A stretch of DNA of 64,000 nt. Source: Prevotella sp. (GTDB lineage Bacteria; Bacteroidota; Bacteroidia; Bacteroidales; Bacteroidaceae). The notes beneath the pieces were generated by a model. That model worked only from the letters and a program-made list of their open reading frames with translations, was not told the origin of the DNA and made no database searches. Every line of letters begins with the position of its first letter. Position 1 is the stretch's first letter. The stretch is taken from contig JAFRYZ010000033.1 of the NCBI GenBank assembly GCA_017442825.1, positions 1-64,000 on the forward strand, in the 5' to 3' direction. A program made the position numbers and the translations under genes. This document shows, piece by piece, positions 43,401-52,900 of the stretch.

Positions 43401-45076
43401 CATGTATAGGTTGATCCTGTTTTCAGTGAGGCAGTGATGGTTGCTGTGCCAATGCCCACTGGGGTTACGGTTCCGTCAGCAGCTACGGTGGCTACGGATG
43501 TATTGTCGCTTTCAAAGTCAATGGCATCACTGTTCGTCAGCGGTGTGTCGTTGCCGTAAGATCGTGCTGTGAATGTAGGAGAAGTATAGCTGCCACCTTG
43601 TGTGATTTCATCGGAAGCCTTAGACCAAGCAAAAGAAACTATGGTGTTAGCATCTATGGGGTCGAACGAGTTTGTTGCCATGTTATATCCAATCTTTTCT
43701 GCTTCAAGAGATGCCCAGATAAACGGGCCGACACCCTTCGAGTCGTTTACTACGATAGGTTCGCTCATGTAATAGGCAAATGTTCCATCACGTCCGCTAT
43801 CATCAAGACCACCAACTTTCATGCAGTTGTTGAGTGAGATGTTGTCACCGTCTGTCGTGATGAAGTTGGAGACGACACTTCTATAAGCATTCTTCGCATC
43901 GTCAAGATAAGATGCAGGAAGATAGCCCTTTGCCACACCATGCAACAGACAGTATGCAAACATCGATGAACAGGTTGCTTCCAAATAATTGTTTCTGGAG
44001 CCTATTCCATAATAGGGTGATGAGGAAGAAGAGTTGTCGCCTACGTCCATGACACAATACCATACACCGGAAGTAGCATCCTTGTAGCTGAGTACGGCAT
44101 CCATCACTTTCTTGAACAGGGCTTTCATGTCGTTCAGTTTTGCATAGTTAGCATCAACTGCAGTAATGTTGTCCATGGTTTCCATAATAGCCATCGCATA
44201 CCAACCGAGGGCACGTCCCCATGTGTGCAAACTCCTACCTGTATTATTACCGCTGGGAGTTTCTTCTGCTGTTATGTGTGCTTTTTGAGGGGCAAGGCTT
44301 GAACAGTCTGCCCATGTTTTTGTTTTTGTATAGTCCCAAGCATGACACCACAGTCCTGTTACAGAGTTAAATGTTGTAGAGTCAGTAACATTCATTTGTC
44401 GTACAGCATCGTCAAAGAACTTTGTTGCATTGGTTCCCCAACTGCTTTTCCGTGAAGAACCGAGATGAGGACCTGCCAATGTCCAGAATGGAATTCCCAT
44501 GAAGATACCGTCGAGCCATACCTGTTGTGTGTAAGAGGCTTTATGTTGCCATGGGAAGTCAGTATGTCCATCCGAATAACCAACTCGGTATGAGTCTTGG
44601 AAAGCCTGCGCGTCTATTACTGATTTGCAGGCAGCTTTGTAAATATCAATCTTTGCGTTCTCGCTATGGTCATAAGTATAGCAATATTTATAGACCAAGC
44701 GTCCAGGGCGCATATCATCCAATTCCTTTTCTCCATTTTTACCTGTAAAGTTGGTTATAGTTGGACTTTCTGCTGTACCAGTAATGGAATAGTTCAAATA
44801 TCTTTCCACACCACTTAATAGGTCTGCACCATGAACTCCTCCGCGAGTCTTGTAATACTCGTAGGTATCAAGGATAGATTCGTACATTAGACCGTCATCA
44901 TAGCGCCACCAGTCAGCTCCACTAGTACCAGAGGTGTAACTAGAACCGTTGTACACCATATTTCTTCTGGCATACGCCATCCACTCACTATAGTGGGTCC
45001 ATGTTTGAGCTTGCGCAGGGGTGAATCCCGTCAGGGCTATAGCCATGACCATGAGCAATTGTTTTAGTTGTTTCAT
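40436..45076 (-). CDS. Large secreted GH105/GH88-like unsaturated uronyl hydrolase with Ig-type repeats
   Basis: 1546 aa from ATG 45076 (MKQLKQLLMVMAIALTG, signal peptide ending AQAQ); the promoter at 45134-45166 excludes the longer frame. The N-terminal (alpha/alpha)6 domain of about 470 residues fits GH105/GH88: QVWLDGIFMGIPF (probable catalytic Asp), GLWCHAWD, HTWGRALGWYAMAI. It would hydrolyse unsaturated uronic-acid disaccharides from pectin or similar polymers. Next come Big_2-like, SbsA Ig-like (APTLSNQSIANNAPN), a repeat of the AWNSNGG...TAPNNPTRDGYTFNGW type, and chitobiase-C-terminal-like (TTGATIHYTTDGTAPT) domains, then a jelly-roll-like part. The tail LYNLSGQRV...INGKKVLRK resembles a T9SS sorting signal. 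Confidence 0.85.
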   Translation of the reverse strand: MKQLKQLLMVMAIALTGFTPAQAQTWTHYSEWMAYARRNMVYNGSSYTSGTSGADWWRYDDGLMYESILDTYEYYKTRGGVHGADLLSGVERYLNYSITGTAESPTITNFTGKNGEKELDDMRPGRLVYKYCYTYDHSENAKIDIYKAACKSVIDAQAFQDSYRVGYSDGHTDFPWQHKASYTQQVWLDGIFMGIPFWTLAGPHLGSSRKSSWGTNATKFFDDAVRQMNVTDSTTFNSVTGLWCHAWDYTKTKTWADCSSLAPQKAHITAEETPSGNNTGRSLHTWGRALGWYAMAIMETMDNITAVDANYAKLNDMKALFKKVMDAVLSYKDATSGVWYCVMDVGDNSSSSSPYYGIGSRNNYLEATCSSMFAYCLLHGVAKGYLPASYLDDAKNAYRSVVSNFITTDGDNISLNNCMKVGGLDDSGRDGTFAYYMSEPIVVNDSKGVGPFIWASLEAEKIGYNMATNSFDPIDANTIVSFAWSKASDEITQGGSYTSPTFTARSYGNDTPLTNSDAIDFESDNTSVATVAADGTVTPVGIGTATITASLKTGSTYTWSGTNPSYTITVNAPDVTAPTLSNQSIANNAPNIATSGNIVLTFSEEVTCTTNATLTPAGGGSAVNLTPTVSGSTVTYSYSGLSNSTSYTFNLPANSVADLAGNNYASAINIEFTTKEASAQECLFTVTSPSSNSDTQNNVTVSSGNNIASKTFNGTSGTAVYKIDSSNPINITSTTANINKISFTACNNSSGTSVAKTCKVSVSTDGSTYETLSSGVTVSGGTGTSSTSTAGIYISGYDGATTVTVEFEDYYRYIRIERDGKETWVNNLNVYGSTGSTPTTFTLTNTVNTSGYGTVSPTTVANIPSGTTTSSSSNTYTVNGTTVTATATDATAEYNYAFSGWSGLPATVTANATVTANFTRTAKEYTLAWNSNGGSELTGDYTSGTVDFGTAITAPNNPTRDGYTFNGWNSEQNGSGTAPTGTMPAANTTYYAQWTENTPVVEQVATPSITGTTPFTDNTTATITCATTGATIHYTTDGTAPTASSTTYSSPIAISATTTVKAIAIKSGMTDSEVASATFTKSGGGGGGSGTVLFSQDFNDATAVAYATSTARAYNTTNTLGNCVGSGKDLFTSITSVSQSASGVAINSSTGGNNRNATGIFQVIKKGNSAYWSICRTEDFATTAPTAIKVAMDFWFDNTNSGTVPGVNFAIGDDFTDGLNDSSPQNASNVHSGFCIIDNSSPKLAQYNSSKAIYDTAITEQTWLSITWVINNTGEALTYDNPTGSGTTTLNNDCYDIWLKTKAGANSTYTKVVTNQAATTASKDLQNIYIGNNVSSGKQHEFMLDSLVVTDLSPAAMRTTTATIKAGKQYATFNTTMDIDFDETDGLQAFVVDIATKSSVHLREVTVVPANTALIIKGAPDTYTLYETKKATESVSDNQLIISNSTVAADNMYYALGTVNGVQGFHRVQNGLTIPTSYVIITDQTAKSFLNFEEEENIATGIDGFATDNGFIVIDDNTPLYNLSGQRVSKSYKGIVIINGKKVLRK

Positions 45077-45133
45077 ATAGAATTTTGTTTTAGTTTTCCT
45101 TGATATTTTTGTCTTTTGTAAGGCATTGAGCAC

Positions 45134-45166
45134 GCAAAAGTACACAAAACCAATAGTTTACACAAA
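45134..45166 (-). promoter_or_regulatory. Promoter of the GH105 gene
   Basis: Minus-strand TACTTTTGC (45134-45142) and TTTG (45163-45166) with 20-bp spacing. The leader is about 50 nt. Confidence 0.85.
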
Positions 45167-45239
45167 CAATCTGCACATTTTTTTTGTTATCCTTCGCGCA
45201 ATAACACCCAAAATCAACCACATATTATTACAATTTGTA

Positions 45240-45545
45240 TTAAATCCGTCCAATCGTTTCAATCGCCCGCAGGCTTGTTTTATTTTGGTCAAAGGTCAAA
45301 GGCTTTTCTTTTAGTCGGCTGTCGCCTTCGTAAAAGCGCTTCGCGATTACCGTGCTTTCTTTTAGTCGGCTGTCGCCTTCTTAAGACTCGCTTTGCTCAT
45401 ATAAGCGAACAAGTTCGAGCCGTAAAAGCGCTTCGCGATTACCGTGTTTTCTGTGTGACATAATCCATATCCGTGTAATTTGTAATTCGTAGTCCTGAAG
45501 TCTTTCGCGGTTACGTGAGATTTGTGTTCAAAAATCTTTTCGGTG
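45240..45545. repeat. Gene-free intergenic repeat mosaic
   Basis: Modules present are CCGTCCAATCGTTTCAATCG, AAGGTCAAAGG, two copies of TTTTAGTCGGCTGTCGCCTT, CTTAAGACTCGCTTTGCTC and AAAAGCGCTTCGCGATTACC. The block 45355-45443 is the reverse of about 100-bp blocks at 57691-57790 and 57987-58086. No gene is seen. Confidence 0.8.
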
Positions 45546-45586
45546 ATTATTATTTGGAAGATTGCAGGAAAGTAGTTACTTTTGCA
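45546..45586 (+). promoter_or_regulatory. Promoter of mntA-hepT, shared with the DUF6169 operon
   Basis: TTTG (45553-45556) and TACTTTTGC (45577-45585), spacing 20 bp. The whole 41-bp block matches 57588-57628 (minus strand) at 37 of 41 positions, including ATTGCAGGA and GTAGTTACTTTTGCA. Confidence 0.88.
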
Positions 45587-45618
45587 ATCGATGAAAGGAA
45601 AAGAAGAAAGGAAATAGT

Positions 45619-45912
45619 ATGTCACGAAATGATTATATTGCCATTCTTAAGACTTGCCGCAAGACGCTGCAAGAGAAATATGGAATCAAATCGCTTCGCT
45701 TGTTTGGTTCTATAGCGCGTGACGAACAACGAGACTCAAGTGATGTGGATGTCTTTGTTGAAACACAGACTCCCAACCCCTTCTTGTTAATGGAAGCCAA
45801 AGAGTATTTGGAGGCATCAACAGGACGAGCAGTTGACATTATCCGTAATCATCGTAATCTGAATCCTCGATTGAGAACACGCATTGAAAGAGATGGAATC
45901 ACTATCTTCTGA
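45619..45912 (+). CDS. mntA: MntA-type minimal nucleotidyltransferase antitoxin
   Basis: 97 aa. The MNT signature GSX10DXD is exact: Gly30-Ser31 and Asp42-Val-Asp44 (RLFGSIARDEQRDSSDVDV). In characterised systems MntA AMPylates a tyrosine of HepT and so neutralises the toxin. Its 3' end overlaps hepT by 20 bp. The length is normal for the family. Confidence 0.93.
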   Translation: MSRNDYIAILKTCRKTLQEKYGIKSLRLFGSIARDEQRDSSDVDVFVETQTPNPFLLMEAKEYLEASTGRAVDIIRNHRNLNPRLRTRIERDGITIF

Positions 45913-46285
45913 AAGTAAGAGCCTTGCGTTGGATATCCTTTTAGATATTCAATCTGCAATAGAGAGGTTACGTGAACGTACAAAAAATGTTCACGACATT
46001 GACGACTTCTTGGGTTCAACAAATGGTATGATTTTATTAGATGCAACATGTATGTTGCTCATAGCTATTGGCGAGGGTTTAAAGAATCTCGACAAAGTAA
46101 CAGAAGGGAAATTGTTGCCCACTTATCCTTCAATTCCTTGGAAGCAAGTAAAAGGTTTACGCGATATCATATCTCACCATTATTTTGATGTAGATCCGGC
46201 GCAAGTAATGTGGATAGTCAGCAAAGAAATTTCCCCACTAGAAGCAGCTATTAAGTATTTCATAGCACAACTGAACGAACAATAG
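45893..46285 (+). CDS. hepT: HepT-like HEPN RNase toxin
   Basis: 130 aa from ATG 45893 (MESLSSESK); an upstream TTG is less likely. An all-helical HEPN protein with the catalytic RX4HXY motif Arg90-DIIS-His95-His-Tyr97 (GLRDIISHHYF). It would act as an RNase unless modified by MntA. The 20-bp overlap with mntA and shared promoter complete a type VII-like toxin-antitoxin unit. Both motifs are intact, so the module looks functional. Confidence 0.92.
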   Translation: MESLSSESKSLALDILLDIQSAIERLRERTKNVHDIDDFLGSTNGMILLDATCMLLIAIGEGLKNLDKVTEGKLLPTYPSIPWKQVKGLRDIISHHYFDVDPAQVMWIVSKEISPLEAAIKYFIAQLNEQ

Positions 46286-46523
46286 CTCTTCCCACCTTTT
46301 TTTCGTATTATTACTTCTCTGGGGGCGGTGGGTATCCGTGTATATCCGAGCAATCCGTGTTCAAAGTGTTAATTGTCAATTATGTAATCGCGAAGCGCTT
46401 GCCAGAGCAAGAATTAAATCCGTTTTAAGCAGGGCTTGTTAGTTTAATACAACAGCAGCTACAATCACTATGGACTGTAGCTGCTGTTACTATGGTATTT
46501 TTGCGTCAGTTTCTGATCAATTC
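46286..46523. other. Intergenic region with strong hairpin
   Basis: No gene is seen. It includes GTGTATATCCGAGCAATCCG and TCGCGAAGCGCTTGCC mosaic modules and a 13-bp perfect stem, AACAGCAGCTACA (46451-46463) with TGTAGCTGCTGTT (46476-46488). The stem lies 36 bp past the stop of the minus-strand small peptide and may end its transcript, though the T tract is weak. Confidence 0.65.
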
Positions 46524-46730
46524 TTAGAACCCATCCTCCATCGTGTCCCACATCCAGTTGTTGTGCTGGCGGGCGTCAGCCCCTCCTTCTTGGCCCATTT
46601 CAGGACCACCTTCGTTTCCTTGGTTTCCTGTTTCATTGTTACCCGTAACATTTGCCGTTCCAGCACACAGGGGCTGTTCTTTGAGGAACACAATCAATTC
46701 TGTTTCTGGTGCAATATATATCTTTCTCAT
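46524..46730 (-). CDS. Small YIxP-type peptide related to the two near 40 kb
   Basis: 68 aa: MRKIYIAPETELIVFLKEQ, then PLCAGTANVTGNNETGNQ, acidic/Gly-rich GNEGGPEMGQEGG, ADARQHNNWMWDTMEDGF. It shares the basic start with YIxP, the ADARQ box and Trp residues near an acidic C terminus with 39952-40149 and 40180-40353. Like those it lies just downstream of a giant secreted-protein gene with a REP hairpin between them. Function unknown. Confidence 0.68.
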   Translation of the reverse strand: MRKIYIAPETELIVFLKEQPLCAGTANVTGNNETGNQGNEGGPEMGQEGGADARQHNNWMWDTMEDGF

Positions 46731-46777
46731 GATTGTAAATGCTTTTGTTGAATTTCTTGTTTTTTGTTTCTCCTTTG

Positions 46778-46811
46778 CCTCCCCCCGTGATGGGGGGAGG
46801 TTGGGAGAGTC
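46778..46811. repeat. REP hairpin after the 3019-aa gene
   Basis: CCTCCCCCC (46778-46786) pairs with GGGGGGAGG (46792-46800), with tail TTGGGAGAGTCC. It is related to the REP elements at 35035 and 40394 and in the same orientation relative to the upstream secreted gene. Confidence 0.85.
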
Positions 46812-46910
46812 CTTCTCTTACTTAATTGCAATTTTGAGCTATGCTCGAACTTGCTTCCGTTCGGAAGAGTCTGAGCAAGCTCAACTCTTCTCTTACTTAA
46901 TTGCAATTTT
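46812..46910. repeat. 24-bp direct repeat flanking a 51-bp hairpin insert at a gene 3' end
   Basis: Positions 46812-46835 and 46887-46910 are identical (core TTACTTAATTGCAATTTT). The second copy is the last codons and stop of the 3019-aa gene. Between them is a 51-bp GAGCTATGCTCG...GAGCAAGCTCAA sequence that folds back on itself. The layout resembles an insertion with target duplication. Confidence 0.85.
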
Positions 46911-49900
46911 CTTACCGTTCACGATATAGATACCCTTGCTCAGGCCTTCGAGAGAGGTAGCATCCTTGCGAATCAGCTGACCGTTGATGGTATAGATGCC
47001 TGTCGGTCCGTCGAAGATGTTGCTGATGATTCCGTCTTCCTGAACACCGTTGATGTAGGTGACAACAGTCTCGTCGGAAGCTACGAACGGCTGCGGGTTA
47101 CCAGCAACGTTCCAGTCCTCTATGCCGTAGGCATCGCCAGTGAACATACCCAGGTCGGAACGTGCACTACCTGTAGTCTTCGGTGTGAGCCATGAGCGGC
47201 AAGCGTTTGTGCTGATGGCTGCACTCTTACGGTAAGCGAGGTTTCCGCCGCTGATATAGTAGTCGCCAGTATTGATGGTTCCCGGCGTGAAGGTACCGGT
47301 CATCTTATAGTCACCAGTTGAAGGTTCCACTTCCGTCACAGTCTCAGCCTCGATGCGTACACCTTCGAAGGTTACGCCGGTTGCTTTGGCTGGCATGTCT
47401 TTCGACGGCTTGATGAGAACCGGTGTGCCGGCAACAATCATCGGGTACCAGTGGCGCTTGAAGTTGATCTTCGTTCCGCTGACGCCGTCGAAGTGGATAA
47501 TGTCAACAGCATCGCCGAAGACCTTCTTCATCTGTGCTACGCTGACGCTGAACGGGAAGACTACGCCTGCCCATGTGCCGTTGGTGAATCCGCGCTGATA
47601 GGTTACGTTGCAAATCTCGTCGTCGCTGATCGTGCCGCCGGTGGTTCCAGCCTTGATGTCTGTCACCATGTTGGTCGTTGCGTCAGCCACTGTCACGCTC
47701 TTGGCGATGGTTTCTGTTCCTGTTGTCGGCTTGAAGCGGAAGCCGCGGACGCCGAGCTTCGTGCGGTAGCCGAAGAGGTAGTAGCTCTTGCCACCCTTCA
47801 CGTCGAAGGTGTAGCGTACGAATCCGCCTGACGGCATCACGTAGCCGTGACCGTTGGTGATATGCAGCGTTCCATCCAAGAAGGTCTTCACGTTACCTGC
47901 AGGAACCTCGAACGGTGCTATCGGGTCGCCGGCACTGATGGCATCGCCATCGTTGCCTGTAGCCAAATAGTTGCTATACATGGTGTAGAGCTGGTTCGAC
48001 TGCTCTACGGTGTAGTACTTGTTGGTAACACCATTCTGCGTTTTGTTGATATCCGTCCAGTTGCCTGTACCAGCCAGCTCATCCCAGTTGCTGCTCAGGC
48101 GGGCTGCCGAGCGGATGCCGTTGGTTGCGGATACAGCGATACTGTTGCCGCGCTCGTCGAACAGATAGACTGGTCGCAGACGCATGAAGGCATTGCAGAA
48201 CTCAGCATCGTCGTTGTAGTGCAGACCACCCTGCTGGAGCAGCCAGACGGTCAGTCGTCCGTCGCGTTCCGGCTCGAAGCGTACCATGTCGCCCTGTGCC
48301 GGCAGCTTGAAGGTGTTCTCATGAACAGCAGAGCCGTTGTTGGTTATCTCGTTGCCCTGTTCGTCCATAGCGTCGTTGTTGTTGCGGATGCTGTAGGTTC
48401 CCACACCGTCGAGCGGTGTACCCTGGGTCTTCTCGCCGATAGTGGTATTGCTCCATCCAGCTGCATCCATGCCGCCGAATGTTGCCGTCATGTACTTCAC
48501 AGCCTTGGTGCTGACCGTACCATCGGTCTTGCCATAGACCACGTAGCGGTCGTTGCTTGCCATCTTGCCGCTCGGAGTTGTCTCGGCATCAGCCTCCCAC
48601 AGGTCTTCATTGTCTCCAGACAGCTCGAAGGTTACTGTGGTGATGGGGCTGGAAGCGTCGTCCTTCACAGCGATGGCCTTACCGGTGGTATTCTTCACGA
48701 TGACGAAGGTCGTCTCGTAGTGCTTCGCCTCGCTGCTGGTCGGCGTAGAGCCGTCGAGGGTATAGTAGATGTCTCCACCGTCGGGGCTGGTAATGCTGAT
48801 GACGCTTTCCTCGTCAACCGTTACCGTTCCGCTGGTATAGGTGCCTGCACCTGTTCCCGTTACGACGAATTGCGGCTGTGCGATATTACCCGTGTAGATA
48901 TAGACTACTGAGGTGACAGGGCTGATACGTCCTGTTGCCGGGTCGTAGGCGATAGCCTTCACGGTGGTAGAAGCAGCCGTGATGGTAATCTTCTCAGAAC
49001 CGTTATACTTCTCGCCTGTGGTCGGCGTCGGGTCGGTACCGTCGGTGGTATAGTAAACCTCCAGACCGGAGATAGCATCCTTCAGTGTTGCAATGACCGT
49101 CAGCGACTTCGTGGTACGCACGTGCGGGTCACCGTTCGGTGAGAGCACCGGAGCCTGCAGCGCAGCAAGCTTGGTGTAGGTTTCATAAACCTCCTTACTT
49201 GCAGTAGTCTTGTCGCCTATGGTGTATGATGAAGCATTACCATCGAACGCGAAGGCACGCACTCTGCTGGTATTTGTCAGGGTAACCATGGCGAATGCGC
49301 CTGGCTCCAACAGGTAGCAGTTCTTGTTTTCGCCAGATGATACATAGGTTGCCGTAGTGGCATCGTAGTTTGGATCGCCTGGCTCTACCACCATGTACAG
49401 CGTCTTCCATGTGTCTGGAGCCTGTACGCGTACCGTCTGCTCATCCACGAAGTTGCGTGAAGCCGGCGTGATGTTCGGAATCTGCTCGTTCGGGTTGGTG
49501 AGGTAGATGGTATAGGTAGCCTTTGACGGAGCGGTAACGCCCGTACGCTTGTTCACCGTCTTCTCGTAGTCGCCGCCAGGATAGGTGAAGGTGACGACGA
49601 TAGTACCTGAGTTCTGACCGATGGTGAGCACGTCGCCGGAGAGTGACGAACCATTTGTGCCGTCGGCACTGTTGCGGAACTCAGCACTATAGGTGACAGT
49701 CTCTTTCTGCGTAGCCGGAGAACCCGACTTCGTGGCAGCGGTCGTAATGTCCACATCAGCCTTGCTGTCCTTGTTATAATAGGTGATAGACTTGATGAGC
49801 TCGCTCAGGTCGATGGTCTGCTGAGGATCAGAGCCTTCCGGATCATATACATTCGTATAGAGCGTGTTGCTCGTCAGGTCCAGTTCCGTAGCGAAGGTGT

Positions 49901-52900
49901 AGGTATAGGTCAGCGTGGTCTGGTTGCCGATGTAGTAGTAGCCGTCGGTATTCTGTGCAACCTGTACGGCACTGATCTTACGCTTGGCTACCTCGGTAGA
50001 GAACACAGCCACAGAGGTCTGACCGCCGTTGATACCAGCCTCGTTGATGAGGTTCGGGGTGGTATAGCTGGTGCTGCTGCCGCTGAACTTACCATAGACG
50101 TAGGCACCTTCCGAGCCGCTCACACCCACCGTCTCGGCTGTACTCAGCGGGTTGGTGGCTGTTGCCGGGTCAAGGGTGACATCTGCCGGGCGCTTCGAGT
50201 TGTCGTTGGCAATGGTGAAGGTTGCCTTGACGTTTGAACCTTCCGGGTCGCCAGAAGCATTATACGGTGCCAAGCTCAGGTAGAAGGTCTTTTCAGTTTC
50301 ACCACTTTCCCACTCAGAATCTTCAATCAACAGTGCGATACCATTGTAGTCGATTGGAGCATCAGGATATGCATCTTCTGCAGTGTTGTAGGTGTACTTA
50401 TAGTAGTTCACACCGCTCTTCTTGCTGTTGCTGCTAACCTTGCTGGCGGTAGGATGGGTGCTGCCGATACCTGCAGCCACATAGATGGTGTAACCAGGAT
50501 CTGGCTTCACGTAAATCATACGACCGTTTTCAATCGTTCCGTTGAATACACTGACGGAACCGTCCAGTGTGTAGTCGGCAGAAGTGACTTCGTTCTGATA
50601 CAGTGGATCCCAGTAGAACTTCATGTGAGTGCCTGAAGACTTGGCGGTAACGGTGACGGTGACGGTACTTGTAAACGGACCGCTACCGTTGAACGGCCAT
50701 TCACCGTCAGTAGCATCGTTCCATGTGCTCTTCTTGCTTGCACTAATCTGGATGGTCTCCACCGTTCCGACGGGAGCCTCATTAGAATCCACCTTCGTGT
50801 TGACTTCACCAGTACTGCCGTCAACAGTGACGTATGCAGAAACGCTTGTGGTCTTCGTGAACGTGAAGTCGAAGAAGTCGCTCAAGGTCTTGTTGTCATA
50901 CTCCGACGGGTCGAAGACCGTACCGTCGCTGAAGGTGATGGTCGGTTCGATGGTGCGGCGGTCGCCCTGCTGGATATTCAGGTTGGTAGCGGTGACACTT
51001 GGGGTCTGTACACCCGTGTAGGGATAGGTGGCTGTAACCACCTCGCTGTAGTAGGTGTTGCCGCCAATGACATACTGCGTTACCGCACTCAGCACAATTT
51101 CCTTTTCAGCAACAGTAGCCTTTGTAACCGTAGCTGCCGCAGCCGTGTTGTTGGCGGCAACGAGGGCGGCACGTGTCATGGAACTGGTTCCATAGCCCCA
51201 GTAGGTGGTCACCGAAGTACCGTCGCCTAATGCCTGGTTGGTGGTCACCGTTACAGACAGTGGGTCTGTACTTCCGTCGTAGCCGTCGCCGTCAGCCTTG
51301 CTGAAGGTAGGCTCTGCTACATCGACCGTTGCACCCTTGACAATCTTGTAGATCTTGAAGCCGGAAGACTCGGTGGTAATCATCACGTCACCAGCAGCAG
51401 TTACCGTAATCTCGGTCTCGATGTTTGTACCTGTTACCTTGGTAGCGCCGCCGTCGGTCACGGTAGCATTGGTCAGGGTGAAGCCTTTGCTGCTGCTACC
51501 GCTTGCGTAGATGGTCAGCTTGTCGCCGGCAGCCAGATCCGTCAGCTTGATGGCGAGGTTGCTGGCATCGAGTGACAGGTAACCGTCGGTAGCCGATGCA
51601 GATGTAGGCTTGTAAATCTTATAGTTGTTGGAACTCATAGAGCCGCCGCTGACGCGCTGGAACTTCATACCATAGATTTGCTCAATGGCAGTGGTGGTAT
51701 AAGTAGCATCGGTAGCCTTGGAAGCCGAGAAGGCATTGGAATAGATAGCTCTGCTGTTACTGGTGGATGAGTTCCAGTTAGCATCGCTCGTATAAGCAGC
51801 GTCGTCGGAAGAGTTCATCGTGGTGAAGTTCCAACGGTCACCGGCAGATACCTGCGACTGTACGAACGTAGCCGTGACGGTGACATTGCTGCTCGGCATG
51901 GTGAACTGGTTGCTCGTCACGGTGACAGCATCGTCGTTGCCGTCGGTAACGGTGATGGCAGACAGGGCGTAGCCGCTATTCGGTGTAGCGGTGATGGTCA
52001 CCGTCGCACCTTCCTCTGCATAGGAAGCAGGACTGGTGGTTACCGTACCGTTAGAAGGAGCGGTAATCGTGATGGTAGGCAGGGCTGCGAATACTGCAGA
52101 TACGGTAACAGCCGTTGCCGGCATCTTGAACGTACGGGTGTTGCCCGAACCGCTGACGGAGATATTGTTGCTGCCGTCGGTGACGGTGATGTAGCTCAGT
52201 CGGTAGCCGGCAGCAGGCGTAGCGGTGATGGTCACCGTGCTACCTTCCTGTGCCGTAGCGGAACTGGCTGCCAGACTACCGTTGGTAATGCCGCCGTCGA
52301 TGGTTACGTTGCTGGTTGGCAGAGCCACGAAGGTTGCCGTTACGTAGACATTCTCTGCCGGCATGGTGAACGTGCGGCTGTTGCCCGTACCGCTGGTGGC
52401 GATGTTGTCGCCGCTGGTAGCACCGGTAACGGTTACCGTACCCAGTTTGTAGCCGCTGTCAGGAGTACCGGTAATGGTTACTGTAGCATCCTCGGCAGCC
52501 GTTGCCGGACTTGCCGAGATAGTACCGTTAGACAGACCTGTAGCGCAGGTAACACTATAGGTGGTAGCAGCACTCTTCGTGAAGCGAATCTGATAGAACT
52601 CAGCATTGTCGTCAGTAGAGGCGTTGACAGTTACCTTATAGAACTTGGCAGCATCAAGCGTAGAACCATGTTCCAGTTTCGCAACTTTGTTCTGACCATC
52701 TGTTGCAGTGCTACCTACAGCTGTAAGTGTACCATCAGAAGCTACCTCTTGAACTGAGAGTTGGGCTAACTTCGTACTGCTGGCGCCCTTAATCAAAACG
52801 GCAACACCACTGGTTCCAGTGACATAGAAATCCAGTTGCTTGCTACTTCTTGCTTTTACCAAACCATAACCAGTAGTTACAGAAGAAGCGCTACCTACAG

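Noticed and set aside
47847-48911. Long + strand frame (354 codons) inside the giant surface-protein gene
   Set aside because: Shadow frame of a Thr/Ser/Val-rich coding sequence; no motif or promoter.
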